Source: Pedobacter duraquae (GTDB lineage Bacteria; Bacteroidota; Bacteroidia; Sphingobacteriales; Sphingobacteriaceae). Taken from it: a stretch of 64,000 bases of DNA. The position numbers and the translations under genes were made by a program. The notes beneath the pieces are model-generated. The model searched no databases. It saw only the letters and a list, made by a program, of their open reading frames with translations, and was not told the origin of the DNA. Positions 35,354 to 45,103 of the stretch are shown piece by piece (position 1 is the stretch's first letter; each line of letters starts with the position of its first letter). The DNA lies in NCBI RefSeq assembly GCF_004362245.1, contig NZ_SNWM01000002.1:124001-188000 (forward strand), written 5' to 3'.

Positions 35354-38300
35354 TTAATGATCATTGGTTAGGGGAATAATGAACCAAAATTCAGAGCCTT
35401 CGTTTTCTACGCTCTCTACCCCTATCGTCCCTCCATGTCGCTTTATGATCTCTGCGGAGATATACAGACCTAGCCCCAGGCCGGAAAACATAAATGAAGA
35501 TTCCTGAACACGGAAAAACCGATCAAATACATAGGCCTTTTTATCTTCAGGAATACCAATACCAGAATCTTTCACTTTAACTTTTAATTGCCCATCAACA
35601 GCTTGTACACCAACCTTAATGATCCGTTCGCCAGGTGAGTATTTAATTGCATTAGATAAAAAGTTATTAATCACTTGTTCAATCCGGTGTCTATCTCCAT
35701 AAATCAAAACATCAGCCATTGGATCTACAATAAATTGATAACCCTCCAGCCTAACGCTTTCTATGCATTCGTTGATCAGGTCACTAATACCGAAAGACTC
35801 AAAGTTAAATTGCATTTTACCAGCCTGTATGCGTGTTACGTCGAGCAAATCTTCCACCAGCGCTGTTAGCTTGCCTACCTGCCGATTGGCTTTATCAACA
35901 AAACCAAGAATCTGACTGTCTGTATTGGATCTTTCTGCCAGTCGCTGGGCAATTTGCAAATAACCCTTGATGCTCGTAATTGGGGTTTTTAATTCATGAC
36001 TGGCAATACTCATGAACTCGTCTTTTTTGTGCATTAGCTCCTTTGTAGCTTCTTGAGCCAAAATCAACTCTGTAACTTCGAAACCGAAAAATGCAATACC
36101 ATCAACTTCACCAAAGTCAGAGTATACCGGTGCATAGATCAGGTCGAACCAACATATTTTGGTCTCTCCATTTTCAGGATTTGTACGTTCAACTTCAAAG
36201 GCCTTACCCACAAAAGTTTCGCCAGTCTTAAGCACTTTATCTTCGATTTCCTGCAGTTTCTCACTTTCAAATCCTGGACTTAATGTATTCGATGCCTTAC
36301 CAATATATTCCTGGTCGCCATTGAATTCGACGAAGGCAGTGTTTACAAATTCGTATTTTAGATTTTTTCCTCTTCGGATACTAATCAGTGCAGGAGCATT
36401 TTTAAAGATGCTATAAAACTCGGCCTGTTGCTTGCGAATAAGCTTCTGTAAGTCTTTTCTTCTGCGCTCGGCATGTTTTTGTTCAGTGATGTCTATTACA
36501 TAGGTGACAACTTCGTCAGTATTATCTTCGTCTAATAGTGCTGATCCAAGCATTACCGAAATTCGATCACCATTTTTACGGAGATACTGTTTTTCAAATG
36601 GCGGACACACACCATGTTCTGCTATTTCATTTACTGCCGCCATCGATACCGGCATATATTCTTCAGGTGTCAATTTATTCCAATAAAGCTCTCCTTTATC
36701 CAAATCATCCTGTGTATAGCCAATCATACGCAGGAATGCACCATTTGCCTGATCGATGCTCCCCGTTTTAATGTTCGAGAACAACATGCCGATCACATTG
36801 GAATCAAACACCTTACGGAACTTTCGTTCGCTGGAACTTAGCTTATTTTCTGTATCAACCAATCGGGTGATATCAATCATAGATCCAATCATTCTGTATG
36901 GAACCTGAAAATCATCCTGTAGGATTGTGCCCCGATCAAGGATTACTGCATAGCTACCATCAGCCTTTAACAAACGATACTCAGCAGACCATTGTTCTTC
37001 ATTGCGGTTAATAGCGGCATATACACTGTCGCGTACACGTTGCTGATCATCTGCATGTATTTTATCAAACCAAAACGTAATAGAACCGTTTTCCTCTGAA
37101 TGTGTATAGCCAAACATTGCAGTAAAACTTTCACTGCGCCACATGGTGTTATTTACCAGATTCCAGTCCCAGATCGTATCATTTGTAGCGCGGGAAACCT
37201 GATTAAAACGTTCTTCACTTTCTGTAAGACGCTGCGTGCGCTCCTCCACCTTGACTTCCAACTCTGAATTGAGGATTTTCAGATTCTCCCTGGTGGCGAT
37301 CAGTTCATTGTAATTCTTTTTCAATTTCTGATCCGATGCTTTCCTTTCAGTAATGTCGGTAAGTGTAGCGGCAAAGCCATCCGACATCCTTACAGCTACA
37401 ATCTGAAGCCAGCGGCTATCGGTTGTCCGAAACTCAGTATGCAGTGTGTTGCCCTGTTCGGCTACCTGTATATACTTTTGAAACATATTTCCATCCAAAA
37501 GTTCTGGCAGCTGTTTAACCAGCATTGCATTTTCCAGCTCAGATCCGGTTTTACCGAGCAGCGTTAGTGCAGCAGTATTGAATGAAACACACTTAAAGTC
37601 GACAATGTAGTGATCCTGATTTCTGACGGCTGTAAAAGCCAAAATAGCATTTAAGCTGGCATTATATACACCGGATATAATATTATTTAATTCCGTAATT
37701 GTAGAAATATCTATAAATGTGATGACCACTCCATCTGTCCTCTTATCTTTCCTTACATAAGGGAGGATTCGCATAAGGCTTCTGTTACCATTTTTCAGCA
37801 GCACTTCTTTTTCAACAACATGGCCGGTATAAAGTACGTTTCTTATATCACCAATTAAATTATCTGCCTGGATGTTATTGGATATATGTTCAATAGAGCG
37901 GCCGATATCAGCATCGATCATATTGACCATGCTAATAGCAGCTGGATTAAACTTGCGAATGAAGAGTCCGGAATCTAAAAAGACCTGGCCTATGTCTGTA
38001 CTTCTGAAATAGTTATCAAGATCGTCATTGAGTTCTATCAATTCCCTAATTTTGAGCTGGTGCTCCGTATTAAGGGTGTGTAACTCTTCATTTAACGATT
38101 GTAGTTCTTCGTTACTTGACTGAAGTTCTTCATTTGCCGAAAGCAATTCTTCATTACTTGACTGAAGTTCTTCATTTGTGGTCTCCATTTCTTCAATTGC
38201 CATTTGAAGATTGGTTCTTGTTTCATTTAATTCGGCTTCAAGTTCAAAAAGATATTCGTCTTGTTGACCATCCGATAATAATGACAGACCGATATCGTCT

Positions 38301-40168
38301 TTCTCAGGCACCACTTCTATCATACTTTCCCCGAATACGATCATCGTGTAGGGGTGTTCCTGATCGGGAGGCTGAATAGATATGTTCAGATAAATATCGT
38401 CTCCATTTTTTTTGCTACGAATGCGGTTGAGGTGTACCTTCTTTTGTTCTTTCCAACTCTTCCGCAGCGCTGTGTTGAGTACAATAGAGACGGCCTTGGG
38501 CACCATTTTCAGAATATTAAGTTCGATTTTCGTATCAGGAAGCTCAAGAAACTGCCTGTAGTTACCAACAGCTTCCTGAATCATGTAGAGTTTATCAATG
38601 AAAACACCAACATAGCCAAGATCATTTGTAATAAACTTATTAAAGCTTTTTTCAATAGGACTAAGCGGAATTTCCAGAGGCGCTTGTTTCTTCTTATCCG
38701 TTGCTGAAACCACTCTGCCCTGGGTGTTATAGGTATTGAACGTCGAATAGTTGATAACGCCAGTCTTTTGAAAGATCTTCCACTTACTTGATATTTCTGT
38801 AAGTCCCTGCTTCAGACCATTGGCTGTTTCGCTGGAGCCCAAAAAGAGGTAACCACCATGATTTAATGAAAAATGAAAAGTCGACAAGATTTTATCCTGC
38901 AAAATATTATTGACATAGATCAGCATATTCCGACAGGTTACCATGTCATTTTTAATAAATGGCGGCGATTTGGTAACATCATGTTTGGCAAAGACTACCT
39001 GCTTCCTGATGGCGGGGCTCACACTTAAAAAATTCCCATCCTCTGAAAAGTATTTCTTTAAAAACCTAACCGGAATCTCTTTCGCCGTGACTTCAGGGTA
39101 TTGATTTTTCCCTGCAATCTCAATACTTTTCTCATCTATATCTGTAGCAAAAATCTTGACATCAAGTCTTTTACCTGCTTTTTCCAGACATTCATTTAAC
39201 AAAATAGCGATGGAATAGGCTTCCTGTCCGGTACTACATGCGCAGACCCAAATTTTGATGACTTCACCATTTGTCTTCCGACTTATTAACTCAGGAAAGA
39301 TTTGTTTTTCCAGCACATCGAAAGCTTCCGGATCCCTGAAGAACTTAGTTACGCCAATTAAAAAGTCCTGACCAAGGATCTTCACTTCATCATCAGAATT
39401 GCGCAGGAAACTTACATATTCATCCAGTTTGCCGATTTTATGCTCATTCATCCTACGTCCTATCCGCCTGATGATGGTCGGAGTTTTATAAAGATTGAAA
39501 TTATTGCCGCTTTGCTCATGAACCATCTTAAAGATTTCATCCAGCATTTCCTCATCAACCTTTCCGTTTTCCAAAACCTTTACAGGTTCTTCATTTACAT
39601 AGGCAAACAATTCCTCGTTCATCAGCTTTGGCGCCAGCACATGGTCTACACATCCTGAGGCAATCGCACTGTTGGGCATCCCATCGAACTTTGCTGTTGC
39701 AGGATCCTGACAGATAACCATACCTCCATATTCTTTAACTGATTGAATTCCTTTAGTACCATCGGTACCTGTTCCAGAAAGTATGATTGCTATGGCTTTA
39801 TCTTTTTTATCTTTAGCAAGGGTATGTAAAAACGTATCAATTGCCGTGTTGGGTGCTTTGACCAGTGATTTGTCAGCGAGCTTTAACCGTCCGTTTTTAA
39901 CGGTCATTATTTTATTGTTTGGTATAATATACACACAATCCTGCTGGATAGTCATATCGTTAGCTGCCTCGAATACCTTCATGTGGGTATGTTTGGCAAC
40001 CAGCTCAACCAGGAGGCTTTTATAATCAGAAGACAAATGTTGAATTACAACGAAGGAAAAGTTTGAGCTCTCGGGCATGTGATCGAAAAAGTCATGGATA
40101 GCTTCCAATCCTCCAGCTGATGCACCGATAGCGACGATATAATTCATTTTATTTTCAGTTTTCTGCAT
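35354..40168 (-). CDS. CheB-CheR-PAS multidomain sensor histidine kinase
   Basis: A 1604-residue cytoplasmic hybrid. In order: a CheB methylesterase domain (about 8-190: IGASAGG, SGTGTDGT, MPNSAI), and a CheR methyltransferase (about 205-485: FFRDPEAF, CACSTGQEAYS, TCRNMLIY). A coiled coil with five NEELxSx heptads follows (about 665-700), then four or five PAS/PAC domains (TITE, TDITER, DITEQKHAER), HisKA (ASHELKTP, His near 1390) and HATPase (NFLSNAIKYS, DSGIGIP, GLGLGLYIS). It lacks a CheB receiver and is not near chemotaxis genes. It begins 5 bases after the bacteriophytochrome stop, so the kinase is likely its output partner, perhaps for light responses. Confidence 0.93.
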   Translation of the reverse strand: MQKTENKMNYIVAIGASAGGLEAIHDFFDHMPESSNFSFVVIQHLSSDYKSLLVELVAKHTHMKVFEAANDMTIQQDCVYIIPNNKIMTVKNGRLKLADKSLVKAPNTAIDTFLHTLAKDKKDKAIAIILSGTGTDGTKGIQSVKEYGGMVICQDPATAKFDGMPNSAIASGCVDHVLAPKLMNEELFAYVNEEPVKVLENGKVDEEMLDEIFKMVHEQSGNNFNLYKTPTIIRRIGRRMNEHKIGKLDEYVSFLRNSDDEVKILGQDFLIGVTKFFRDPEAFDVLEKQIFPELISRKTNGEVIKIWVCACSTGQEAYSIAILLNECLEKAGKRLDVKIFATDIDEKSIEIAGKNQYPEVTAKEIPVRFLKKYFSEDGNFLSVSPAIRKQVVFAKHDVTKSPPFIKNDMVTCRNMLIYVNNILQDKILSTFHFSLNHGGYLFLGSSETANGLKQGLTEISSKWKIFQKTGVINYSTFNTYNTQGRVVSATDKKKQAPLEIPLSPIEKSFNKFITNDLGYVGVFIDKLYMIQEAVGNYRQFLELPDTKIELNILKMVPKAVSIVLNTALRKSWKEQKKVHLNRIRSKKNGDDIYLNISIQPPDQEHPYTMIVFGESMIEVVPEKDDIGLSLLSDGQQDEYLFELEAELNETRTNLQMAIEEMETTNEELQSSNEELLSANEELQSSNEELQSLNEELHTLNTEHQLKIRELIELNDDLDNYFRSTDIGQVFLDSGLFIRKFNPAAISMVNMIDADIGRSIEHISNNIQADNLIGDIRNVLYTGHVVEKEVLLKNGNRSLMRILPYVRKDKRTDGVVITFIDISTITELNNIISGVYNASLNAILAFTAVRNQDHYIVDFKCVSFNTAALTLLGKTGSELENAMLVKQLPELLDGNMFQKYIQVAEQGNTLHTEFRTTDSRWLQIVAVRMSDGFAATLTDITERKASDQKLKKNYNELIATRENLKILNSELEVKVEERTQRLTESEERFNQVSRATNDTIWDWNLVNNTMWRSESFTAMFGYTHSEENGSITFWFDKIHADDQQRVRDSVYAAINRNEEQWSAEYRLLKADGSYAVILDRGTILQDDFQVPYRMIGSMIDITRLVDTENKLSSSERKFRKVFDSNVIGMLFSNIKTGSIDQANGAFLRMIGYTQDDLDKGELYWNKLTPEEYMPVSMAAVNEIAEHGVCPPFEKQYLRKNGDRISVMLGSALLDEDNTDEVVTYVIDITEQKHAERRRKDLQKLIRKQQAEFYSIFKNAPALISIRRGKNLKYEFVNTAFVEFNGDQEYIGKASNTLSPGFESEKLQEIEDKVLKTGETFVGKAFEVERTNPENGETKICWFDLIYAPVYSDFGEVDGIAFFGFEVTELILAQEATKELMHKKDEFMSIASHELKTPITSIKGYLQIAQRLAERSNTDSQILGFVDKANRQVGKLTALVEDLLDVTRIQAGKMQFNFESFGISDLINECIESVRLEGYQFIVDPMADVLIYGDRHRIEQVINNFLSNAIKYSPGERIIKVGVQAVDGQLKVKVKDSGIGIPEDKKAYVFDRFFRVQESSFMFSGLGLGLYISAEIIKRHGGTIGVESVENEGSEFWFIIPLTNDH
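38072..38176 (-). repeat. Five tandem 21-base units coding NEELxSx heptads
   Basis: Within the CheB-CheR kinase gene, five consecutive 21-base units encode NEELQSS, NEELLSA, NEELQSS, NEELQSL and NEELHTL. At DNA level they are near-repeats (ACTTGACTGAAGTTCTTCAT recurs). They form a parallel coiled coil typical of this family. Unit number may vary between strains by slippage. Confidence 0.75.
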
Positions 40169-40173
40169 TTGGT

Positions 40174-41703
40174 TTAGTTATGTCCTTGTTTTGTTCTGAA
40201 TTCAAAAAGGAAATTCCGCAAACTTTCTGCCACATCGAGAACAGTCTGTTCCCATGGCAATGCATGATGAACAACAACCTGTTGCCAAAGTTTGAAGGAA
40301 TTTCTGGGATGATAGCTTTTTTTATCTTTTTCAAAATTGATGGCTTTATTGGGATCTCCTCCCCAGTTGATGGTTTCCACCACTTCTGGTCTGAAACAGA
40401 CTAAGTATTCTGCTTCAGCACTATTGATAGGGAGTACCAAGATTCCGCTTCCTATTGCTGTGTAAGCAGCAGCATCATCAAACAAACCACTCAGATGATC
40501 GGTAGAGAATACGGTATTTACCTCTTTTCCTTCCAACCAAAAAAGCAGATTATCTAAATCATCTTTTTCAGGCACTTCTCCAATAGTTTCGATCCTCTTG
40601 TTAATTACGACCATTGCACCGCTGGCGTTGAACAGTTCCAATATATTGAGATCTGGTCTATGTAGCAGACCTATAGTAATATCGTTTTGTGCGTATATCT
40701 CGTCAATAAGCTGCAAACGTTTTTGCTGAAGCAGCGTTACGGTATCATAGGTCTCCTTGTTTAAAATTGCAGAAATCCTGCTCGAAATCAAAGAAGAAAG
40801 CCATTCGAAAACAGAGCATATCTCATAATCCAGATACATTGGTGATATATGATGGCAAGATATTAAACCCCAAAGCTGCTGATCATTTATCACGCGGATA
40901 GACATAGAAGCTTTGATCCCCATATTCTTCATATACTCCAGATGTACGGCAGGAACACTTCTCAGATTACAGTCAGAAAGATCGATGAACGCGTGCGACA
41001 AAGGATTGATTACCGGATACAATTTTGACTGGAGATATTCCCGGTTTGGAATCAAGCGATAAGGATTTTTCAGATATAAAGCTCTGGCTTGTTTTGGCAC
41101 ATCAGAGGCTGGGAATGAGTGCCCCAAATAAGGTTCCAGCCGTTCATCTTTTTCTTCAGCAATTACGGTTCCATTCCAGTCCTTATCGAACCTATACATC
41201 AATACCCCATCGAAACCCGATATCACACGAATTTCATGAACTGCTATCTCACAAACTTCTTGGACAGATGCTGCGGCTTCCAGCGCCAGCGAGATGTGTT
41301 TCACCTCCTGGTATACCTCCGTAAAACTGCGGTTTTTATCCGGATGCGCCTCCTGTAATTCTAAAATAACGTAATCAGCTTTCACATGCATCAGTATGTG
41401 ATAAGGCGTAATCTGACCTTTACTGTTTAAATTGAGAGTCAACGGTATCTTTTCTGTAATTCCTTTTTGAAGAATTGTTGAGATCCTGTTTAAATCTTCC
41501 TTTTCAATATAATCTGACAACCTTGAATTCACAATTTCTTGAAGTGTGTGTCCTAAAAGATCTGTTACATTTTCACTAACCTGGACAATGGACAGCTCTT
41601 GGTGATCTAAAACGATCAGGTATCCATAGTCCTGAATCAGGTTAATATTATGCAGTGGCAAACTTCCACAAAACTCTGAATCATATTTATTTTTCTCAGC
41701 CAT
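40174..41703 (-). CDS. Bacteriophytochrome photosensory module (PAS-GAF-PHY, no output domain)
   Basis: A 509-residue red/far-red photoreceptor core. Cys12 lies exactly 15 residues before the Gly of IQDYG, the spacing of the biliverdin-attaching Cys in CxxEPIHIPGxIQPHG, although the rest of that motif is degenerate. The GAF domain has FPASDVPKQARALY (197-210), HLEYMKNMGIKASMSI (254-269) and the chromophore-contacting HH (284-285). The PHY domain has WGGDPNKA and HPRNSFKLW, the PRxSF tongue motif. There is no kinase; the next gene, 5 bases on, is the CheB-CheR kinase. Start is the ATG at 41703, with AAAGGA upstream; the longer frame opens at TTG. No heme oxygenase gene is in view. Confidence 0.88.
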   Translation of the reverse strand: MAEKNKYDSEFCGSLPLHNINLIQDYGYLIVLDHQELSIVQVSENVTDLLGHTLQEIVNSRLSDYIEKEDLNRISTILQKGITEKIPLTLNLNSKGQITPYHILMHVKADYVILELQEAHPDKNRSFTEVYQEVKHISLALEAAASVQEVCEIAVHEIRVISGFDGVLMYRFDKDWNGTVIAEEKDERLEPYLGHSFPASDVPKQARALYLKNPYRLIPNREYLQSKLYPVINPLSHAFIDLSDCNLRSVPAVHLEYMKNMGIKASMSIRVINDQQLWGLISCHHISPMYLDYEICSVFEWLSSLISSRISAILNKETYDTVTLLQQKRLQLIDEIYAQNDITIGLLHRPDLNILELFNASGAMVVINKRIETIGEVPEKDDLDNLLFWLEGKEVNTVFSTDHLSGLFDDAAAYTAIGSGILVLPINSAEAEYLVCFRPEVVETINWGGDPNKAINFEKDKKSYHPRNSFKLWQQVVVHHALPWEQTVLDVAESLRNFLFEFRTKQGHN

Positions 41704-41870
41704 TATTTCCTTTAACGTAATACAACTTTGTTCAATTTGCAAGTCGTAGCCAAATAGCGTACCAGACTAGCAAAAAAACAATTAAATTGGAGCGAAGCGG
41801 AGGTTTAAGGTTTTTGCCAACCTTGTTCAGGCTAGCCGCACAAAATATAAAATTGTGTTGAAATATTAAA

Positions 41871-43160
41871 TTATTTCGCTTGAAAAGCTGTTCGCCCTAA
41901 CGTTTCATCGCCTAAATAAAGCCAGATGGCACCGGTAAGATATTTAGCAAAGACGCCTTTCATTTGTTCCAGGGTGACGTTATTGAATTTTTCCACCAGC
42001 TGTTCTTCCAAGGCATAGCCACCAAGAATTTCGGCTTCACCAAGGCTTTTCACAATTGCACCTGAGCTTTCCTGATGACGGTAGTAACCGCTTCTATAAT
42101 CTCTTTTGATAAGGTCAAGAATCCGCTGACCATATTGACCGGCCCGGATATTCGAATACACCTCAAGCATGGCATCAAAAGCCTTTTTGGGCTGAGTAGT
42201 GCTTACAAACATGGACATATAGGGAATTTGCTGAACCTCAACCGTTGCACCTGGTGCATAAGAAAGGCCAAGTCTATTTCTAAGTTCATTATGGAGATTT
42301 CCACTGAGCACATTTACCACAACCATAAAAGCAGGAAAGTCGGGGCTGCTCATCTTAGGCGCATTCATAACGCAACTAATATAATTTGTTGCAATATCCC
42401 GATTCTCGATACGCACAGTTTCTGTGTTTAACACCGGAGCAGTATACAACGGCGCAGTATAAGCCTTAGCAGGTAAACCGTTGAACGCTTCTTTAATTTT
42501 CTTTTCCAGGGTTTCCCGGCTGATATTTCCCGCTACAACGAGGAACATCTTATTTTTATTCAACAATACATTCTTGTAATAGTTTCTGGCGCTATCTGGT
42601 GTAAATGTTGCCAAACGTTCTGCGGTTCCCATAGGGTCTGCACTGTAAACACTGCCCTTAAAAAGACTTTCCATTGCCATCTGCTCTATACGTGTTTCAG
42701 GATCAGAGCGCAGCTGATAGATTGCCGAAATAGTTTTTTCCTTAACCGATTGAAATTCGGTTGGATCGAAAGCAGGATTTGAAATCGCATCGGAAAATAA
42801 CTTCCAGCCTTGTTCAAAGTACGTATCGATACAACTCATATTTACCCTACCGTAGTCTGTACTGCCCGCTCCAGCGATATCTATTCCGAATTCATCAGCA
42901 AGTTCCTTATAATCGTTTACACTATAACGGGTGGTTCCGGCAGAAGCAAGCGCAGCCAAAGTAAGATTTTCCAGGCCTGCCTGATTGGCTCCCCCATTCA
43001 TTACGCCTCCTCTAAAAAACATACTCATGCTTATGGTTTCTTTCTGTGTGGGTCTTAAAATAACCTTGAGTCCATTAACATCAAAAGCGATAGTTTTTGT
43101 TTGAGCATGTACAATGCCTGTGGTTAAAAGAAGGAATATGCTTAAAATATATCTTTTCAT
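41871..43160 (-). CDS. M16-family metallopeptidase-like protein, non-catalytic subunit
   Basis: A 429-residue secreted protein (signal peptide to about residue 20, IVHAQ). It has the M16 fold, with NGLKVILRPTQ at the start and later RLGLSYAPGATVEV, matching the RxxLGxxY block of the second half. The region where the zinc motif HxxEH should be reads AGLENLTLAALASAG, so it lacks the zinc ligands. Bacterial M16 pairs commonly combine one active and one inactive subunit; the gene 4 bases upstream encodes the active one. Substrates are probably periplasmic peptides. Confidence 0.88.
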   Translation of the reverse strand: MKRYILSIFLLLTTGIVHAQTKTIAFDVNGLKVILRPTQKETISMSMFFRGGVMNGGANQAGLENLTLAALASAGTTRYSVNDYKELADEFGIDIAGAGSTDYGRVNMSCIDTYFEQGWKLFSDAISNPAFDPTEFQSVKEKTISAIYQLRSDPETRIEQMAMESLFKGSVYSADPMGTAERLATFTPDSARNYYKNVLLNKNKMFLVVAGNISRETLEKKIKEAFNGLPAKAYTAPLYTAPVLNTETVRIENRDIATNYISCVMNAPKMSSPDFPAFMVVVNVLSGNLHNELRNRLGLSYAPGATVEVQQIPYMSMFVSTTQPKKAFDAMLEVYSNIRAGQYGQRILDLIKRDYRSGYYRHQESSGAIVKSLGEAEILGGYALEEQLVEKFNNVTLEQMKGVFAKYLTGAIWLYLGDETLGRTAFQAK

Positions 43161-43164
43161 CTGA

Positions 43165-44541
43165 TTACTTGCTTGATTTAAAAAACTCCTGAGGTTTAAC
43201 AGTGGCCATAGTCTCTTTGGTCACCATAAGTCCGGCAGTGAATGGCTTGCCTTTAATGTACTTACGCACATATTCCTGCAAATCCTTGCGTGTTACTTTA
43301 TGAAGGTTCTCTTCATAATGTGTGTAATAATCCACGGAAGCTGAGGCCCACCAGAATGACAATAAATGTGCATATTCTGCGGTAACCTCCCTGTTTCTCA
43401 CCTGATCAACAGAAAGGAGCCTTTTTGCTCTTTCAATTTGTACATCAGATAAATAATCATCCTCATCCCATTTTGCAATCTGTTTAAGTACCTCATCATA
43501 ACAAGCCTGAATCCGTGCAGGATTAGGACTCACCATTAAACTGATGGGACCTGTATATTTCTGGGTATAATAATTTACATCAGCTTGCTGTGCAAGGCCT
43601 GAATTGATTAGGGCTTGTTTTAATTTTGAGCCATTTTGGTTTACGATAAAAGAAAACACATCAGCCGCATATGTTGCAGGAATATCGTTACGGGTATCAG
43701 GTCCGTGCCAGCTAAATAACATGAATGGAACAGGTGTCTGGTCATTTTCAACAAAATAATAGTCGTTCTTCGTAAGCGGCTTGAACTCAGGTATTGGCCA
43801 GCGCTTGAAAGGATCGTAGGCTGGCGCTTGCCAGGATCCAAAAATATTTTCAGCTTCCCGGAAGGCCTCTTCCACCTTAACATCACCGGCAATTACCAAT
43901 ACACTATTATCCGGACGGTAGTATTTGTTTTTTATAGAATCCATTTTTGCAGGTGTAGCGCTCAGGATCACGTTATGATCTCCAATTACATTTTTCCGGG
44001 AATAGTTAGCGCCCCACATATGTCTGGCATTAGCTTCAATTAATGGAAAAACGGGGCTGGATTCGTGGCGGGTAAATTCAGCGTTGACCACTTCATTTTC
44101 GCGAGCCATATCTTCTTTAATGAATATAGGAAACCGGAGGGAGGAATTCATAAGGCTCAATCCCGGTTTAAGATTTGCAGCAGGAAGCGTAAAAAAATAG
44201 TTTACTACCTCTTCGCGTGTAGTAGCATTTGCTGTAATTTCCAGTTCATTTGTACGTTCATTGAAACTTTCAGCGTCAGGATAATCCTTGTTTGCATCAA
44301 AGAATAAATGTTCGTATAAATGGCTCAGCCCGTTATATTCCGGTGTTTCCGTAAACGAGCCGTTTCTACAGGCAGCCTCAATGGTAACCAATGGAACAGT
44401 CTGATCTACAACCACCAGGATTTCTAATCCATTAGGTAATTTCTTAAAATACATGTTTGGAGCGATCTTTTTCTGCCCGTAAACAGTACTCGTAATCAGC
44501 AACAGACAGGTAAAAAACGTAACGGGAATTCTAAGCGACAT
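43165..44541 (-). CDS. M16-family zinc metallopeptidase, catalytic subunit
   Basis: A 458-residue secreted peptidase. The ATG at 44541 begins a clear signal peptide (to VYGQ, about residue 23); the longer frame starts at TTG. The inverted zinc motif is intact (GLSHLYEHLFFDA: HxxEH near residues 72-76), with the third ligand glutamate expected in the ENEVVNAEFTRHE region about 75 residues later. It would cleave small peptides in the periplasm together with the inactive partner, which starts 4 bases after its stop. A TATATTTG promoter-like element lies 28 bases upstream of the start. Confidence 0.91.
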   Translation of the reverse strand: MSLRIPVTFFTCLLLITSTVYGQKKIAPNMYFKKLPNGLEILVVVDQTVPLVTIEAACRNGSFTETPEYNGLSHLYEHLFFDANKDYPDAESFNERTNELEITANATTREEVVNYFFTLPAANLKPGLSLMNSSLRFPIFIKEDMARENEVVNAEFTRHESSPVFPLIEANARHMWGANYSRKNVIGDHNVILSATPAKMDSIKNKYYRPDNSVLVIAGDVKVEEAFREAENIFGSWQAPAYDPFKRWPIPEFKPLTKNDYYFVENDQTPVPFMLFSWHGPDTRNDIPATYAADVFSFIVNQNGSKLKQALINSGLAQQADVNYYTQKYTGPISLMVSPNPARIQACYDEVLKQIAKWDEDDYLSDVQIERAKRLLSVDQVRNREVTAEYAHLLSFWWASASVDYYTHYEENLHKVTRKDLQEYVRKYIKGKPFTAGLMVTKETMATVKPQEFFKSSK

Positions 44542-44568
44542 AGTAAAAAGGGTTGGAAACGTGTATTT

Positions 44569-44576
44569 CAAATATA
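44569..44576 (-). promoter_or_regulatory. Candidate -7 element (TATATTTG) for the M16 operon
   Basis: TATATTTG on the minus strand matches TAnnTTTG and lies 27 bases upstream of the ATG at 44541. No clear -33 element is visible. Confidence 0.35.
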
Positions 44577-44715
44577 GTCATCTCACAATAATTTCCCCAT
44601 AACACACCTGTTTTTTACAAAAGGCCATTAGTTTTATAATAGTGATGCATAAGTTATCTTATTTCAATCAGCCTGCTTTAAAGCTTAGCTTTACACTTCA
44701 ATTGTGCAAGAACAT

Positions 44716-45036
44716 ATGAAGAACCAACAATCCAATAATTCGGAAATCCCTGTGTATTTAACAGCAATCGTTACCGCCCTTCCGGGAAATATCGATATCG
44801 TAAAATCAACATTGCTGAACCTGGTAAAAAACTCCACCCAAGAGGAAGCATGCCTGCAATATGACCTGCACCAATCATCGGAAGATGAACATGTCTTTAT
44901 CTTTCAGGAAACATGGAAAGACCAACATAGTCTGGATCATCATAATCAAATGCCCTATTTGCTGGAATTTGTCGAGATAGCAAAGGACATCGTACAACTG
45001 CCGTTAATTATCTATAAAACAAATAAGATAAGTTAA
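44716..45036 (+). CDS. Antibiotic-biosynthesis-monooxygenase (ABM) domain protein, putative quinol monooxygenase
   Basis: A 106-residue protein with a dimeric ferredoxin-like ABM fold: VYLTAIVTALPGNIDIVKSTLLNLVKNSTQEEACLQYDLHQSSEDEHVFIFQETWKDQHSLDHH, with the conserved EECLxYDLHQ-type core. Relatives such as YgiN oxidise quinols or small aromatics; others bind heme. It is small, cytoplasmic and stands alone. The ATG at 44716 is preferred over a GTG four codons earlier. Confidence 0.85.
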   Translation: MKNQQSNNSEIPVYLTAIVTALPGNIDIVKSTLLNLVKNSTQEEACLQYDLHQSSEDEHVFIFQETWKDQHSLDHHNQMPYLLEFVEIAKDIVQLPLIIYKTNKIS

Positions 45037-45103
45037 AATCCTTTCGAATAATTACAGGAATCCCAGTAACTAGCCAGCCAGAAATACTCAGGTTGTGGTT
45101 ATT

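Noticed and set aside
38072..38176. Regularly spaced repeats that might suggest a CRISPR array
   Set aside because: The 21-base units are in frame and encode NEELxSx coiled-coil heptads; there are no spacers.
38354..38707. 117-codon plus-strand frame inside the CheB-CheR kinase gene
   Set aside because: Antisense shadow; the minus frame is continuous through known domains.
41772..41824. Possible terminator after the M16 operon (AAGGTT/AACCTT and a distant T-run)
   Set aside because: The stem is only 6 bases and the T-run lies about 30 bases further on, too far for a standard intrinsic terminator.
42075..42431. 118-codon plus-strand frame in the M16 gene
   Set aside because: Antisense to a conserved peptidase region; no independent support.
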